Both the position numbers and the translations under genes were made by a program. Positions 38,390-50,516 of a stretch of 64,000 nt of DNA are shown here, one piece after another. This stretch comes from Volutella citrinella (taxonomy: Eukaryota > Ascomycota > Sordariomycetes > Hypocreales > Nectriaceae): assembly GCA_034401135.1 (NCBI GenBank), contig JAWZSP010000004.1:2666001-2730000 (forward strand). The letters are read 5' to 3'. How positions within the stretch are numbered: the stretch's first letter is position 1; each line of letters begins with the position of its first letter. Below the pieces are notes generated by a model, which was not told where the DNA came from, searched no databases, and was given only the letters and a program-made list of their open reading frames with translations.

Positions 38390-40239
38390 CATCAGGTCGA
38401 CAGCTACCGTCCAAAGGACCGCGTGCTGGCCAATGTTGAGAAACGCATACAGAGGTGTGTACGGGCATACGCATTGTCCTTTGTTTATTGCCCAGAATTA
38501 ACAGTGGCTTGAAGCAGTGAGGGAGGGTGGTGACAGAGACCACAAATTGGTCAGTGCGGTCCAGCTCCCTGTCCGATCCCCCCTCCCCAAAGCAGCCTAC
38601 AATGACGATCTCCAACGTAGGTGTGCATCTGCTCGGCGCGCTATGCGACCGCAGCGGTAGGGGTTGGTTCGTCGGGTCAGCCAACGGGGGTTAGTGGCCG
38701 CTGCTGGACGGCTTCTCCAGTGGGGTTTCAAGACGGCTTGCCGAGGCGAGGGAGCGCTCAACGCGGGAGCGGCTGCACTGCCGGACGGGAACAACTGCAT
38801 CAGGCTCGGACGGAACAACGCCGTTCAGCGTGCGGTGACAGCGGGCGGATGGCTTTAGGGGAGCTTCCCCGGACAAATGGCGCCGTCTACGGAGAGGCAA
38901 CGCGACAGGGGGCCACCCCTTGGCAGGAGATGAGGAGGAGGACCTCGTCGCCCCGAGAATGGCCCTGGGGGTGAGATTCGGAGAAGCCGGTTCGGTACAT
39001 TTGGTGCCGTGCACACTGGCTCCTGGGAAACGGGTGCCAAGACAGCTGAAATCGGGCATGAGGAGGTTGTATTACTATTGCCGTATGTTTCGCTTCACTC
39101 ATCGGACACGATAAGGTCGAGCAAGATGGGTGTCACGCTGGCGTTCTGGGGCATGCATAGGAGCGTCGTATTATCGTGGTACGTACCGGGGCCCCAAAGG
39201 CACGGAGCTGGGTCGAGATCTACGGAGGACTAATATCGATTATTACGAGATCACAAGGCAGCGCGTGGGCTCAATGCCGTGCCAAAAACCGACAAGATCC
39301 TTACCCACCCATCCACAAAGTTCCACAACTGCCTCCGACTGGCCTGCTGGGTGGCGGAACTCTATCAATCTTGCGTCCTGGCTTTGCCTCGCATTGCATT
39401 GCCATGGTCGGATTGCCCCCCACCCCCAGCAATTGCCGAGCTCCTGGTGCTTGTCAGTCCTCTGTCATCGAGCATACAGCCGCACCGGGCCGGTGATGAT
39501 CTCGGGCTCGATCTCTTGGAGAGCTACACAAGCAGCGATCCTCGGACGATTTTCGCAGCCTCCAGCAAGGTATGCCCCGGTCTAGAGTGAATAGACTGCG
39601 AGGCAAACCGACGAGGCTTTCCCTTTCGCCTCATGTGTTGGCTTTGTCGATCCCCTCCCCCGCCCGCCCCGTGGCCTGCGCAACGTTACCCTGTGCCTTG
39701 CAGGACGAGGGGTCTCCGCGTTCTCGGTGACGATGGCGACGATTTTCGTTGCTTGTTTCGTCCGGGACGAGGGTTTCGCGCAGGATCGGGCGGGAAATAG
39801 GAGGAGGCACGAGAAGAAACGAAAAGCAAATAGCTGATGTTGCGCTGGCAGGGTGGTATTACCAAAAGCAAGACTACGGGAGAATGAGATTACCAGGGAG
39901 GGAGCAGGCTTTCCGTGCGGCCTCAAGGATGGGGCCTGACTACGACCACGCTCTACTACTACGTAGTACGTAGACAATTGTCCTTTTGTAAGCCCTCCGT
40001 GAGGAGTGGGCGACAGCCGGGTTTTTTGCTGTCGTCCACGTCAATTATTAGATATTATGCAGCGAGCAGGTGTCCCAAGGCTCGAGGTTGAATTCAGCCC
40101 AAACGGGTGGCCCTTCCTTCGGACCATCGCTAATAACTTAGGCGCAGTCCTAATTAATTAGGAGATAAGTTCACGGAATAAAGGGGTGCCGGGTAGGATG
40201 TCGCAGCTCCTCCGGGAAAGCAAGAGCAACGCGTAGTTG

Positions 40240-40720
40240 TTGCTACATCCACGGGTTAACAAGCCAAGTTCCCACCTTTCCACTATAACCATGCCTTCTT
40301 GCCGCCAACTCTCCTCTTCTCCCATTTCTCACTCACGCGGTCAACGAAACCATCCTCCAGGTAATGCAACCCAAGTTGACCTGGTGAAGCGTGTCTCGTC
40401 CCTGGCTTTGATCCCTCTTCCCTCTTCTCATCTGTTCTCAGTCATTCTAAGCAGGATACTCGTCAGAAAACCGGGTGGGCGTAATCAGCCAGTCGCGTTC
40501 GTCTTATCAACGGACTAATACCTTCTGGTCAGTAGCCACCATCAGCTCCTCCAACGCCGCCCCACGATTATCGATCTGTCACAATCCGTAAAACAGCAGC
40601 CGCCTGCACCGCAAATCAAACCCTCATCGCGCCCCTCCTGCCCGATCGCATGCCACAATGCACCTTTTGCATTTTTTTCTTCTTGACAAACCCTTCATGC
40701 TCGCTCAGGTGAGACCTTGG
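40240..40720 (+). promoter_or_regulatory. Pyrimidine-rich, leader-like block
   Basis: A C/T-rich stretch contains several donor-like sites, CCAG|GTAATG near 40359 and CTCAG|GTGAGA near 40709, with acceptor-like CAG sites between them. It resembles a spliced fungal 5' leader. Only very short open frames are present, so the transcript, if real, may be non-coding. Confidence 0.2.
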
Positions 40721-43700
40721 GTTGACAACTCGATTTACCTAGCCCCGCCTGACCCCTGGTCTGTGCCATGGGGCAGTGTGTACAGTCCTGCAACAGAAGA
40801 GCAAGCACATAGTCATGCTGGCCGAGGGTACTCCGTGCGACTGATTCCAAGCGTGTTTTCACGATTACTGATCACAGCCACACCAGTCAATCAAGGTTGC
40901 AGCCAGTGCAGTGCGCCTCGTGCAAGGTACCGTCACCCGCCAACGATTCCAGTCCTTCACCCACTGCCAGGGCACAACGCCCTGTACCCATGCTAATGGT
41001 CGTCAGTAATCAATTCCTTAGCCTGGACTGCTCAGTGAGCTGCTTGACCGCCTAGAGCCGGGGTTTCCAATTGCTGCGAATCTGCTACCCGAAGCCATAC
41101 CCGCAACGGTAAGAGCCTCAATTTCGGGTTGTGTTTTTCAAGCCCCTACTCAGTTGACCGATCTGGCGCGCGGGAGGCGGGAGCTTGCTCGCGAGACGGG
41201 AACTAACACTTTCGGCGTCAAACCCTTGGCTGTGGTGGCAGCGATCCCGGCTGCCAGTAGTAGCGTTGACAGGCGGGCTGTTCTGATGACTTTGCACCCC
41301 AGCCAAAGCATTGGCTTGGAAGAACCAGTCCGAGCGTATAGCTGGGCACAGCACTCTGAACTGGCGTGCTGCAGCCCCGTGCCGACGCCACATGCGCTCC
41401 CTGTAGCATGCCTCAAGGAACCATCCATTCGTCCGCAGTCACGTTGCCCCAGCCGTACGGATACCTACGAAGTGTGTAGTTCTAACTTGCCGCCAGAGTC
41501 GGGAAGACTGGTGCAGCGCGCCCTTTCCTGGAAGAGGGTGGTTTCACCTTGATCTCGGCCGCTGCTTGGCAGCTCATGTGCGCGCCGGGTCGTGGCGAGG
41601 AGGTTGCTGAGTTGCATGGTAGCGGGCCTCATTCTCATTCGCGGCAGTCTCCTGCACGGTGGCAAACACCGCAGAGCCGCACAGCGATGAATCTCGATCA
41701 GCTCTTTCGAAATGCCGCAGCCACACTTCTCGGTGTGCCGTGCCCGTAGAAAGGCGCATCGGCTAGATCAAGTACGTGCGCGTTTTCTCTCTTCACTCAG
41801 TTGCTCAGAAGGTCTGAACAAAGAGGCTTGCGTGCCGTGCCGTGCCGGAACGCGGTTGGGCGGTTGCAGCACAACGCCGAGACGTGCGTCTTACAACATG
41901 CACGAATCGATGTGTAGCCTTTTTCTTTTTTCCCCCTCTTCTTCTTTTTTTCATACCATACAGCCAATGCAATTGGTGGTGTGTAGATTGAGCTCGTTGC
42001 ATGCCACTTTACCCCATCACCAAATGGATGCAGGGAGCTGCCGCCCACATGTTCGTGCCGTTCCCTAGCCCCCCAGACGATACCCAGAAATTTCATACTT
42101 GCCGGCCGACACACAGACATTCATCATCGCCGCTTCCTGGCATGCATTCGACAGCTGGGACTAATGCGCATCACAGTGGCCGTCAGTTTGATATCCAAGA
42201 CATTGGTTCAGCCTCATACAAAACTGCCCGATGGGGCTGCGACAAATCGCCTCGTACTGGATGGGATTTACCATCCAGGTCCCGCACCCGACAGACCGGG
42301 CTGCAGTGTCCGAGCGTGGGTTGCGACTGGCGTCGCAGTGTCGAGCTGATACCCCGTTAGTTGCGTCGCCTCCCTGGTAGAGACGGGCCCTGGTCTGTTT
42401 CTTGCCCAAGGCGCCTAGGTACGAATCTGTAACTAAGAGCACCCTAAAAAACAAACCAAAGGCTACTGCTGTAGGGCGCAAGCACGGAGCGCTGCAACCA
42501 CCATGCTGGGATGCGTTGCACGATGCATCCCCGGAGCTCCGATGCTGCTGCTGCCCGCTAGACCGCCGAACTACTGTAACCACACAGACATACCGGCCCA
42601 GCGCAGTGGCTCTCATCAGTCACGCAGCTGGGGGCCAGACCCTGAGGCCGCTGATTGAGGCGTCGGTGAGCGGATGATAGATGACAGGTCCAGGCACGGC
42701 CACCTAGCGGGCATTGAGAGCCTTGGGAGGTGACGCCAACCAGCATCTGGGCAGACTTGTCAGATCTCAACTTTTCTTCTGCCGCATGCCCCATCGATCG
42801 CCACCCACGGATCTGAGTGTCAGGACTCAGGAGCGTGTCCAAGGAGCCATAGGCGAGAGAGGCGCACGCGGCATGCCCTCCTCAATCCCTCTTCCGTGGA
42901 AATTACGAAGTTGTCGCACCCCCCCTCCCCCCTCTTCACCGACGCTTCCTTTCCTACCACCTCGATGCCTGGCCTACTGCGCCCTGCTTCTTCTCGCCCA
43001 GTCATATCCCCTCTCACCCCCTTCCCCCGTCAGCAGCCCCCCAAACCATCCCGTCCGCGGATATCTCCCCGGTTGACGCCATCCCCGCTACCCTCGATGG
43101 ATTGGCCCTTTACGGAAGATGCCCAGCGGTAATTGATAGTCCATATCATCACGATTGCTACCGCTTCCCCTGTAGGCGCAACACCGTATGCAACCCAATT
43201 TTACCCAAGTTGATCGCAACCATGGGATATTATTGCACACGGATGCCCTTGGCTTGATCCACACCTATGGCTTATGGCTGGCAGGGAACGGGGGTGGGGG
43301 TGTGCAGAGCATACCTCCTGTCGGGCAGCTGGTCGAGACAACCTCGACAACCCAACCAGGAGACTCGACTCTGCCACCACCCATCCTTCCCAAGCACTTT
43401 TATCTCTGTCAATCCCGCCTTGGTAGCCCGCCGTCACATTTCACATACATCCCCCGTGTCGGGGAGGTTGGGGGTTTGCAATCCATGACCAACTGAATTG
43501 CGTGGTGGCTTCCCTCTTTTAGTTTGCGGCACAGGCGTCGGGACGCCCCGATCTTGATCCGGCTCCCAGGCAATGGCTATCGAGGGAGATGCGCACTTTG
43601 CCAACCACGGACTGGTTGGAAGGAGGATGGGGAGGATGGGGAAGGAGGGGGTAGGGGAGGGCACGCGATGCGAGGTGAGTCGTGAAGCCTTCAATCGACT

Positions 43701-45864
43701 CCACGATGACGGGGTATCTCTGCGAGATCAGCGGTTCATGAGCAGTGGGCTTGCGATACTCTGCAAGGTTATCCGTATCTGGGGGCGATTGATTGATGAA
43801 TCTCGTTTCTCTTTTCTTTTGCTCCCCTCTCCCGCAGGCCCATATCCCCACCAGTTGCGCCCTGGCCAGGAAGGCTCACCGAACGGCGTGCGGTAGGGGC
43901 AACGCACCTGGAGGATCCCAGATCGTTGCAATGAGCGGCACTGGACGCCTCAACGCACGCCGCTTGGAATTCCCAAGTGAGGGAAGCCGAAACTTTTCGG
44001 CCGCCTGTCAATAGCAGGCTGTAATATGCAAGATGCAAAGTTCGCGTTGTTGCCACAGCTGTGGTTGAGGTGTGCAGACAGTGAGTGGGTTACAGGGTGC
44101 ATGATAGTATTCCACCAACAACTCAAGAGACACCTCACAATGCCACCGCACACCACACACGGCGCGCACGCAAGGGGCTTCCGCAGCCACGGCCCAGGAG
44201 CTGATCGACAGTGGTTGCTGCGGGTGCCACGAGCAGACAAGTTTTCTCCTGCTGTCTTGCACACGCCCCAGTGCTCACTGTTGGCAGAGACTCAAGAAGC
44301 GCATCATTGGTTGTATGCGCATCATTTGTTTTGCTTTGACCTTTCACGGCCAGCGCAAAACCAACCAGATGGACAGGAGGCGCTCGCTCCCTCTTGCGGT
44401 CCCTACGTTGGAGTAACAAGATAGGCAGACGACGTTCCTTGTACGGTATTAGCGCGGAGTTGACTCGTAAACTCGGAGGCCCTCTCTCTCAGCAATTGCC
44501 ATACCCAGGGCACCAGACCAGAAATGCACTTTAGGAAGTCGGGTGGGAGTCGTGGGGCCCATCGGACCAGGGTGGTTTTATGCGGGAGCCAGGTGCTGAG
44601 GTGACATAGCTCAGAGGATCATCCTGGGAATCGCCGGGACTGAGCCAACAGACGAATCACGGGACTCGCTTCACATCTGCCCTGCGTCGGCACCCTGGGC
44701 TTACGGGACTCGCTTTCCCAGATTTCAGCTTTTGCGATATCCGGGGCATGGTGTACGTACTCCGTATCATCGATGGCTCGCGATGCCCATTCCCCAGTCC
44801 ATCTCTGGCGATCGCAGACAGCCCGACGGGGAAGAGAAAGTGAGGCGCGGACCACCCCCACTCGATAATACCAGGAACTGTCACATCATCACATTCGCTG
44901 TCGTCCTCTCGCTTCAAGACCCCAGGCCAATTGAGTAATAATTTGATCAACAAGTCTCGTCCAATGCCTACCTACCCCAGGACGCCTTCGGACCACATCC
45001 GGGGAGTCCATTCCCAAGGTGGGCTCACTATCCCCCAGCTGCGCCGGGGGTGGAGAGCGTGTCGGGACCGAGCCCGGGCTTGAGCGGCACAGCTCAGGAA
45101 CCGGTGCACCGGCCGGAGAGCCCCGGCATCCGGGGAGACCCAGCGCGGCGGAGGCCTTGCCTGTCAATTCTCGGCTCGTCCCGTGGTGGTCTCGCAAGCT
45201 CTTCCCATCGGGGCATCTCGGAATTTCCGTGTTGAGGGTCGACCCTCCGGTGACAGCACGAGGCAGGCAGGGGTAGGCGAGCTCTACTTGAGGGGCGCCA
45301 TGTCCTGCCTGTCAGTTGTCGATTTCTACTTTGGGATCATGGAGATCACCGTCGCATCGAAAACCCGACTGGGACCGTTGTAACTCGTGCTTCAGGATCG
45401 CTGCCCGGCCCTCGCTGTATGCAACCTTTCATCGATCGGGAAGGCAACCGGCCGGCCCCCTCCCAAAGTCTGACACCCGCAGCGGCCTTCACAGAGCCCT
45501 TTTTTTTCCCTGGCGAAACCCTGTCTCCGCTCGACACGCTCCAGTCACCAGAGCCGCGAAGACCCTGTCACAATTCAATGCTGCAATGCGACAACGGTCT
45601 GCGCCTCCCTCCCGGGATCCTGGACTGGCCCTCGTCACCGGACTCTGAAGCGAAACACCCTTGTTAATATCAGGACGCTGGTTACGACGATAATACGGTG
45701 CAGTGCCGTACGGAATTGCATGGTGGTGGATGATGACGATTCCACATCTGCGACGTCGCCCAGCGTGGGTCTTTTGAGCCGTTTGGCTCTGCAGGCACCA
45801 GTGCGTCGCATGGCGGTTGAATGTTGCGCTCCTCATGGGGCACCATCCAGCGCATTCCGTCATC

Positions 45865-45880
45865 ACGCGCGCGCGCGCGT
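45865..45880. repeat. Alternating CG run (16-bp palindrome)
   Basis: ACGCGCGCGCGCGCGT is a perfect palindrome of alternating purine and pyrimidine that could form Z-DNA. It is non-coding. Retention of so many CpG steps argues against heavy RIP-like or deamination decay here. Confidence 0.7.
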
Positions 45881-46441
45881 CCTGCTGCGTGCGTTGTAAC
45901 AGGGCCAACGTGATGTTGAGAAGGCCGCGCTTAAACAAAACATGCATGCGAGGCTAGCGCCGCCGGTTTGAAGATGCTGCTACTGCTATGTTTCGGGATA
46001 GCAGCTCAGCAACTGGGACCACACGGCTACGAGCATCGGCACTGTAAGAGTGGCGTGGCATGGCACCGGCCGGGAATTTCTGTCCAACGACGGCCAAGGA
46101 GGCGTTCCGAAGAGAGCGCTGCAATCGGAAGGTCGACAAGGCTGTTCCGATAGAATCACGACACAGCCCGCGAGTTTACGGAACGTCAAAACTCACCTTC
46201 AGCGATTGCCCGGGGTGGGGGACGGAGGATGGCCGCAGGGCGTGCAATTGAAGAGCGAGCGCCTCGGGGCGCGGCAAGGGGGCCGTTGTCAGAGGAGGAG
46301 GAGAGAGCTGGCTCTCGGGTAGAGGCGGACTTGAACCCGCGGGCTGCTGGCATCAGCGACCAAAGATGGAAGCCCCAGGCGGCACCGAGAGGCCGTTTGA
46401 GGACGGTTCAACGGTTCGCGACTGAATTGGATCAGACATGT

Positions 46442-46498
46442 CCTGCAAAGCCGTGTTGTGTTCAATCCGTGTGTGAGAAAGCCATCCAGCTTTGCAGG
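46442..46498. repeat. Inverted repeat with 10-bp perfect arms
   Basis: Arm CCTGCAAAGC at 46442-46451 pairs with GCTTTGCAGG at 46489-46498 around a 37-nt loop. A transcript from either strand could fold into a stem-loop. No RNA family is recognised. Confidence 0.6.
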
Positions 46499-48106
46499 GG
46501 TGTCGAGTTCCGCAATCTTTCTCTTGAGACGGGGACATCCCGGACATCGGAACCGTCATGGACCTTGCAAAAACGCAATGCGCCAGAGCGGGCACGTTGT
46601 CTCTCGTCTCTTTGCCATTCCCCCCTCAGCCCTGTTGACCCATGTATCTGCGACTGTACTGCTAAGAGGACGGAGCTTTGACAGGTTGGGCTTGCCTCTT
46701 GAACTCATTGTCTGGTCTGGCTGGTTGTATCAACAAAACAAGTTGTTCAAAGCAACCCAGACCGAGTTGCTGATTGCGATGGGTCGACTGGGGCGGCGGC
46801 AGGCCGTCCAACACTAGTATTTTCGTACTACTATAGTACGTATCCGCAGTGATGGTTCAGTCCATGGCCCCAGAGCAGTAGAGGCCGCGAAGAAACCCAT
46901 CACGCACGCATACATCAACCGCATGGCGGGCGAAGGTCGACTTCGCAGCTCGCGAATCGAGAGACTCTAGATTTGGAAACGGGTACATGTACTATGGGAG
47001 AGAAAGAGGTGTGGTGGGTATGTGGTTCGCATGGACAGGGGAGTCAACCTTCACGAGCTGCGGGTCTGACTGCGTCCAGAATTCCTTCCAGAGTTTTTTT
47101 CTCCGGCACAGCAGCAGCCGCACCCACTGCATCCGTCCCCGGGGCGTGTAAAAGCCCAATATGGTTGGGGCAGGCGAGCGCCGCGCTCCGAAGACGCGCG
47201 CCGCGAGTTGAAGACGGAGACGCCGCGGCCGCGCATTCTGAGGGGTCATGCCTTTCTCCGGCGCCATGCCATGTCCTTGTTCGCTGCTCACCAGCCCTTC
47301 TCTTTTTCATTTTCGTTGGTCACGTTTGAGATGGACGGAGGGGCGGCACCGGTATCAGGAGGAGTGGGTGATAATGCGACGGCCGCGGGCGTGAGACTGC
47401 GCCCTCTGTGAGCCACTCGTCGCACGCCGCGATGTTCCTGTCATGGTGTTGACGTGCAATCGTGGCGATATGCGCACCCACCGTGACTACGATTAGCCTT
47501 GTCAGTGTCTGTCGCGGACGGTAATTACAGGCCGTTATTGATGCAGGAATAGCGTGATTCAATGGCTGGCCGTTTTCGAGTTGTGGACTGTTTTTAGTTC
47601 GGACGGGTTCTTGGCTTCTGAACGTGTCACTGAATGGAAGTGTAGGGTAGCAAGTGCCGAGATGCTCGTCTTCGAAGCACGACTCCTTCAAAACACCCAG
47701 GTTGTTCCAAAAATAAGGAACGGCGAGACTACATTGCTAAGACGATGCTTGGACGGGAGAGAATAGGTGTAGCTATTCCAATCGCGTACATTTGGTTGAG
47801 GTGAGCTCCTAGTCGGCTTTCCATTATCATACATCGTTTCCAAGTAGTTAGTTGGAGCAAAGTATGGTCGGTGAAGGTGTAGGGTAAGTTAAGTTCCGTG
47901 TTACATATCATGGCATTTTCAACCAGAGCTGGACCTATCACAAGAAGAAATAAATATCATGATATTATGAAGAGGACGAGCTTATTTCGAGGTTTTGGGA
48001 CCGATGTGGCTGCCTGTGCTAGTCACCTCGTTTTTCCCCAACTCATAGAATCGCAGCCGTTCAAACAAACCTCGCGTGCTCAGGGACGAGGTGGACTCTT
48101 GATGAC

Positions 48107-48117
48107 GGGGGGGGGGG
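48107..48117 (+). repeat. G11 homopolymer
   Basis: Eleven consecutive G, about 240 bp beyond the 3' end of TOM7. Assembly and read length are often unreliable in such a run. Confidence 0.7.
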
Positions 48118-48359
48118 TCGATTAGAGAGTGGTTTACATTTCGGCCTATATAATCGGCCTATCGTGTCGTGTTTTACGTGATAATACAGTTCGATCCAGT
48201 TGTGCCCAACCTGCCCAAGCACGCATCGGATCTCCGGCTATCGGTCACAGCATGATACCCCAACGCCTTGAATGCTGATGGTGCCATATCCTCCCTATGC
48301 CTCCCTCCCCGAGTAATATTGTACACTTGATATCCTGTCCTCTAGTCGTTGCTCGACGC

Positions 48360-48787
48360 TTAGGAGAGGGGAGAAAGGAGACTGAAGCGAGTTAGTGGCG
48401 CTGAGGAGGAAGGAGCTTGGTGTCAGGCTGCGAGGCCTTGGGGAGCAACGTACCGGATGATGGAAGGTCGAGGGTCGCTGCGGGTGTATCCTGCGACAAA
48501 TAAGTTACTAGTTGCTCGTTTGGATGAGCAAGAAGCTGCCGTCGTATAGAATCGTACCGAGGTAAAGGATCAGGGGCAGGTAGCCACTGGAGATAGATTA
48601 GCGGGAGGAACGACAAGGCTTGGTCGGGTACTGCGGGCGGACATACTAGTGAATGGCGACGCGGGAGATGTCGATGAGCTTCGCAATGCGCTCCTAATCC
48701 CGTGTGTCAGTAAGTTCAAGGTCTATCGAGGGCTTCATCGCAAGGCAGTAAGGCGCGGACCTTGGACTCCTCAGAGAGGGCAAACAT
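48360..48787 (-). CDS. tom7: Mitochondrial import receptor subunit Tom7 (five tiny exons)
   Basis: Exons 48787-48761, 48693-48647, 48586-48558, 48490-48454 and 48381-48360 join in frame to 53 aa. Tom7 is a single-pass outer-membrane subunit that tunes assembly and stability of the TOM complex around Tom40. The assembled protein has the family start (MFALSEESKERI), the membrane helix region with [20 protein letters not shown], and the end IIRLLSPLS. The match to fungal Tom7 along the whole length, with all five junctions in phase, makes the call firm although no single exon exceeds 47 nt. The first donor reads GTCCGC instead of the usual GTAAGT. The other three are GTATGT, GTACGA and GTACGT. 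The gene is divergent from the Hsh49 gene. Confidence 0.92.
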
Positions 48788-49291
48788 CTTGGCAGCTTGT
48801 GGGGGGAAAGGACTGTATCAGAGAGACGGCGAGATGATTCTCAATGGCAGAGCACGGCGATTTGCGCTGTCGCGGGGGGTTGATTGATGCTGAGGCCGGG
48901 TGACGTTCGTTTGAGAGGCTGCGCGACGTTGCTCCAAAAATTTCGGGATGGGAAGCTCGGCCGGCTTCCAAGAGGCTCCGTTCCGGCGGCCACAGACGCG
49001 CTACGGATGAACCCCGGCAAACAGGCGCGCGTCTGTGCTTGGCCAGCCATGGGGAAGGAGCATGCAACAACCACCAAAATTTCCGGAGCTTCTGAATGGT
49101 GATGCTTGAAAGCTTGGTCTAGACAAATCAAATTCGAGGCACCACACGAGACAGCCAGGACGCCACACCCTCTCGAATCCCCACGAGCGAATCGACTACT
49201 AGACCGGGACGGCCTGCTAGAAAAGGAGGCGAGAAGCAACAAGAACAGCGCTGCGGGTGCATAGAGTCGTCCCTCTCGGACAGCCGTCAGG
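48788..49291. promoter_or_regulatory. Bidirectional promoter, TOM7 / HSH49
   Basis: 504 bp between two divergent start codons. No other gene seen. Both genes are housekeeping genes, so a shared constitutive promoter is plausible. Confidence 0.6.
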
Positions 49292-50516
49292 ATGGCGCAG
49301 AACAGGCATTGGTAAGTTTGACAAGACAAGCCCCGATACAGCGGCGTGCAAGAAGCTGACCTGGGACTCCCCAAAACACAGGGAGCAGGACAAGGAGGCG
49401 ACGGTCTACATCGGAAACATTGACGAGCGGGCGACGTCGACCATGGTGTACGAGATCATGCTCCAGATGGGCCCCATCCACAACCTGCACATGCCGCGCG
49501 ACCGTGTGACGCAGACGCACCAGGGCTTCGGCTTCGTCGAGTTCCGCACGCCCACAGACGCCGAGTACGCGGCAAACGTCATGAACGGCGTCAAGCTGTA
49601 CGGCAAGTCGCTGCGCGTCAACAAGGCCAGCGCCGACAAGCAGAAGGCGTCCGACGTGGGCGCCGAGCTCTTCGTCGGCAACCTCGACCCGGGCGTCGAC
49701 GAGAAGATGCTCTACGACACCTTCTCGCGCTTCGGGCCCCTGCTGAGCCTGCCCAAGGTGGCCCGCGACGACGCCGCACAGAGCAAGGGGTTCGGCTTCG
49801 TCAGCTTCGCCGACTTTGAGAGCAGCGACGCCGCCATTGCGAATCTCCACGGCCAGTACCTGCTCAGCAAGGACGTCTCCGTCCAGTACGCCTTCAAGAA
49901 GGACGGCAAGGGCGAGCGCCACGGTGACGCCGCCGAGCGCGAGCTTGCGTCCCAGGCAAAGAAGCGCAACATTGTCCCCGAGGCCCAGCCCGTGCCCCAA
50001 GCGTTCCTACAGCCCCCGGCCGCCGGTGCTCCCCCCGCCGCCGCTCCGGCCCCGGCTGGCTTTGACCATGCTGCTGCTGCTGGTGTCCATGGTGGCATGC
50101 CCGGTATGCCCGGTATGCCCGGTATGCCTGGAATGCCCGGAATGCCTCCGCCAATGGGCATGCCCCAAGGAATGTCGGCCGGCTTCGCACCGCCTCCGGG
50201 CCGTGGTCCGCCCCCCTATGCCGCCGGCGCAGCTCCTCCCGGCCGCGCTCCTCCGGCCCCTCTACCCCCTGCGCCGTCCGGCCTGCCTGCCCGGCCACCG
50301 CAGTCCCAGGGCGGCTTCAGCAACCCTGCCGATTTCCACCCTGGGAGCTTCCGGCCGCCGTCCGGGTCGCCGGCACCACCTCAAGGCTTCCCAGCCGGTG
50401 CGCCCCCTCCTGGCTTCCCTACTCCCCCACCGGGTGCCTCTGGTACCCCCCCGGCCCCCCCAGGCTTCATGCCTCCTCCGGGTTTCCAGCCGCCTCCCTC
50501 ATTCCAACGACGATGA
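49292..50516 (+). CDS. hsh49: U2 snRNP SF3b subunit 4 (Hsh49/SF3B4), two RRMs
   Basis: Two exons (49292-49311, 49382-50516) give 384 aa. The product is a nuclear splicing factor of the SF3b complex that touches pre-mRNA near the branch site. RRM1 spans about residues 13-90, with RNP2 VYIGNI and RNP1 QGFGFVEF. RRM2 spans about 101-180, with ELFVGNLD and KGFGFVSF. The C-terminal 200 residues are Pro-, Gly- and Ala-rich, with a run of six Gly-Met-Pro units around 50092-50150. This order is that of SF3B4. The 20-nt first exon (MAQNRHW) is typical. A shorter reading starting upstream at 49257 without splicing would lack a sensible N-terminus. The gene converges on SCC4. Confidence 0.95.

Larger units (their letters stand above)
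28567..48359. other. Gene-poor interval of about 19.8 kb
   Basis: No conserved protein, tRNA or rRNA gene is recognised on either strand, against about one gene per 2.8 kb in the rest of the window. Base composition looks like normal intergenic DNA. I do not see the very AT-rich, TA-dominated sequence expected of repeats mutated by RIP, nor terminal repeats or transposase-like frames. Several blocks resemble fungal promoters and leaders (near 36640-36900, 40240-40720 and 42880-43080) but lead to no convincing coding frame. It may hold a very long promoter of the C2H2 gene, long non-coding RNAs, or small multi-exon genes that I failed to see. Confidence 0.55.

Noticed and set aside
39957..39968. 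12-bp palindrome TACTACGTAGTA
   Set aside because: Short perfect palindromes of this size are expected by chance in 64 kb, and no flanking repeat or gene gives it meaning. The same applies to the 7-bp-arm palindrome at 46824-46840.
46320..46400. tRNA-like T-loop on the minus strand (GGTTCAAGTCC)
   Set aside because: Only two of the T-arm stem pairs form, and no matching acceptor, D or anticodon arms could be found.
28567..48359. Transposon, RIP-mutated repeat or biosynthetic cluster as explanation of the gene-poor interval
   Set aside because: No transposase, reverse transcriptase, synthase or transporter frames, no terminal repeats and no AT-rich RIP-like stretches were seen.
50092..50150. 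Tandem GGTATGCCC-like DNA repeat
   Set aside because: Fully explained as the Gly-Met-Pro repeat of the Hsh49 C-terminal tail, a normal feature of SF3B4 proteins.
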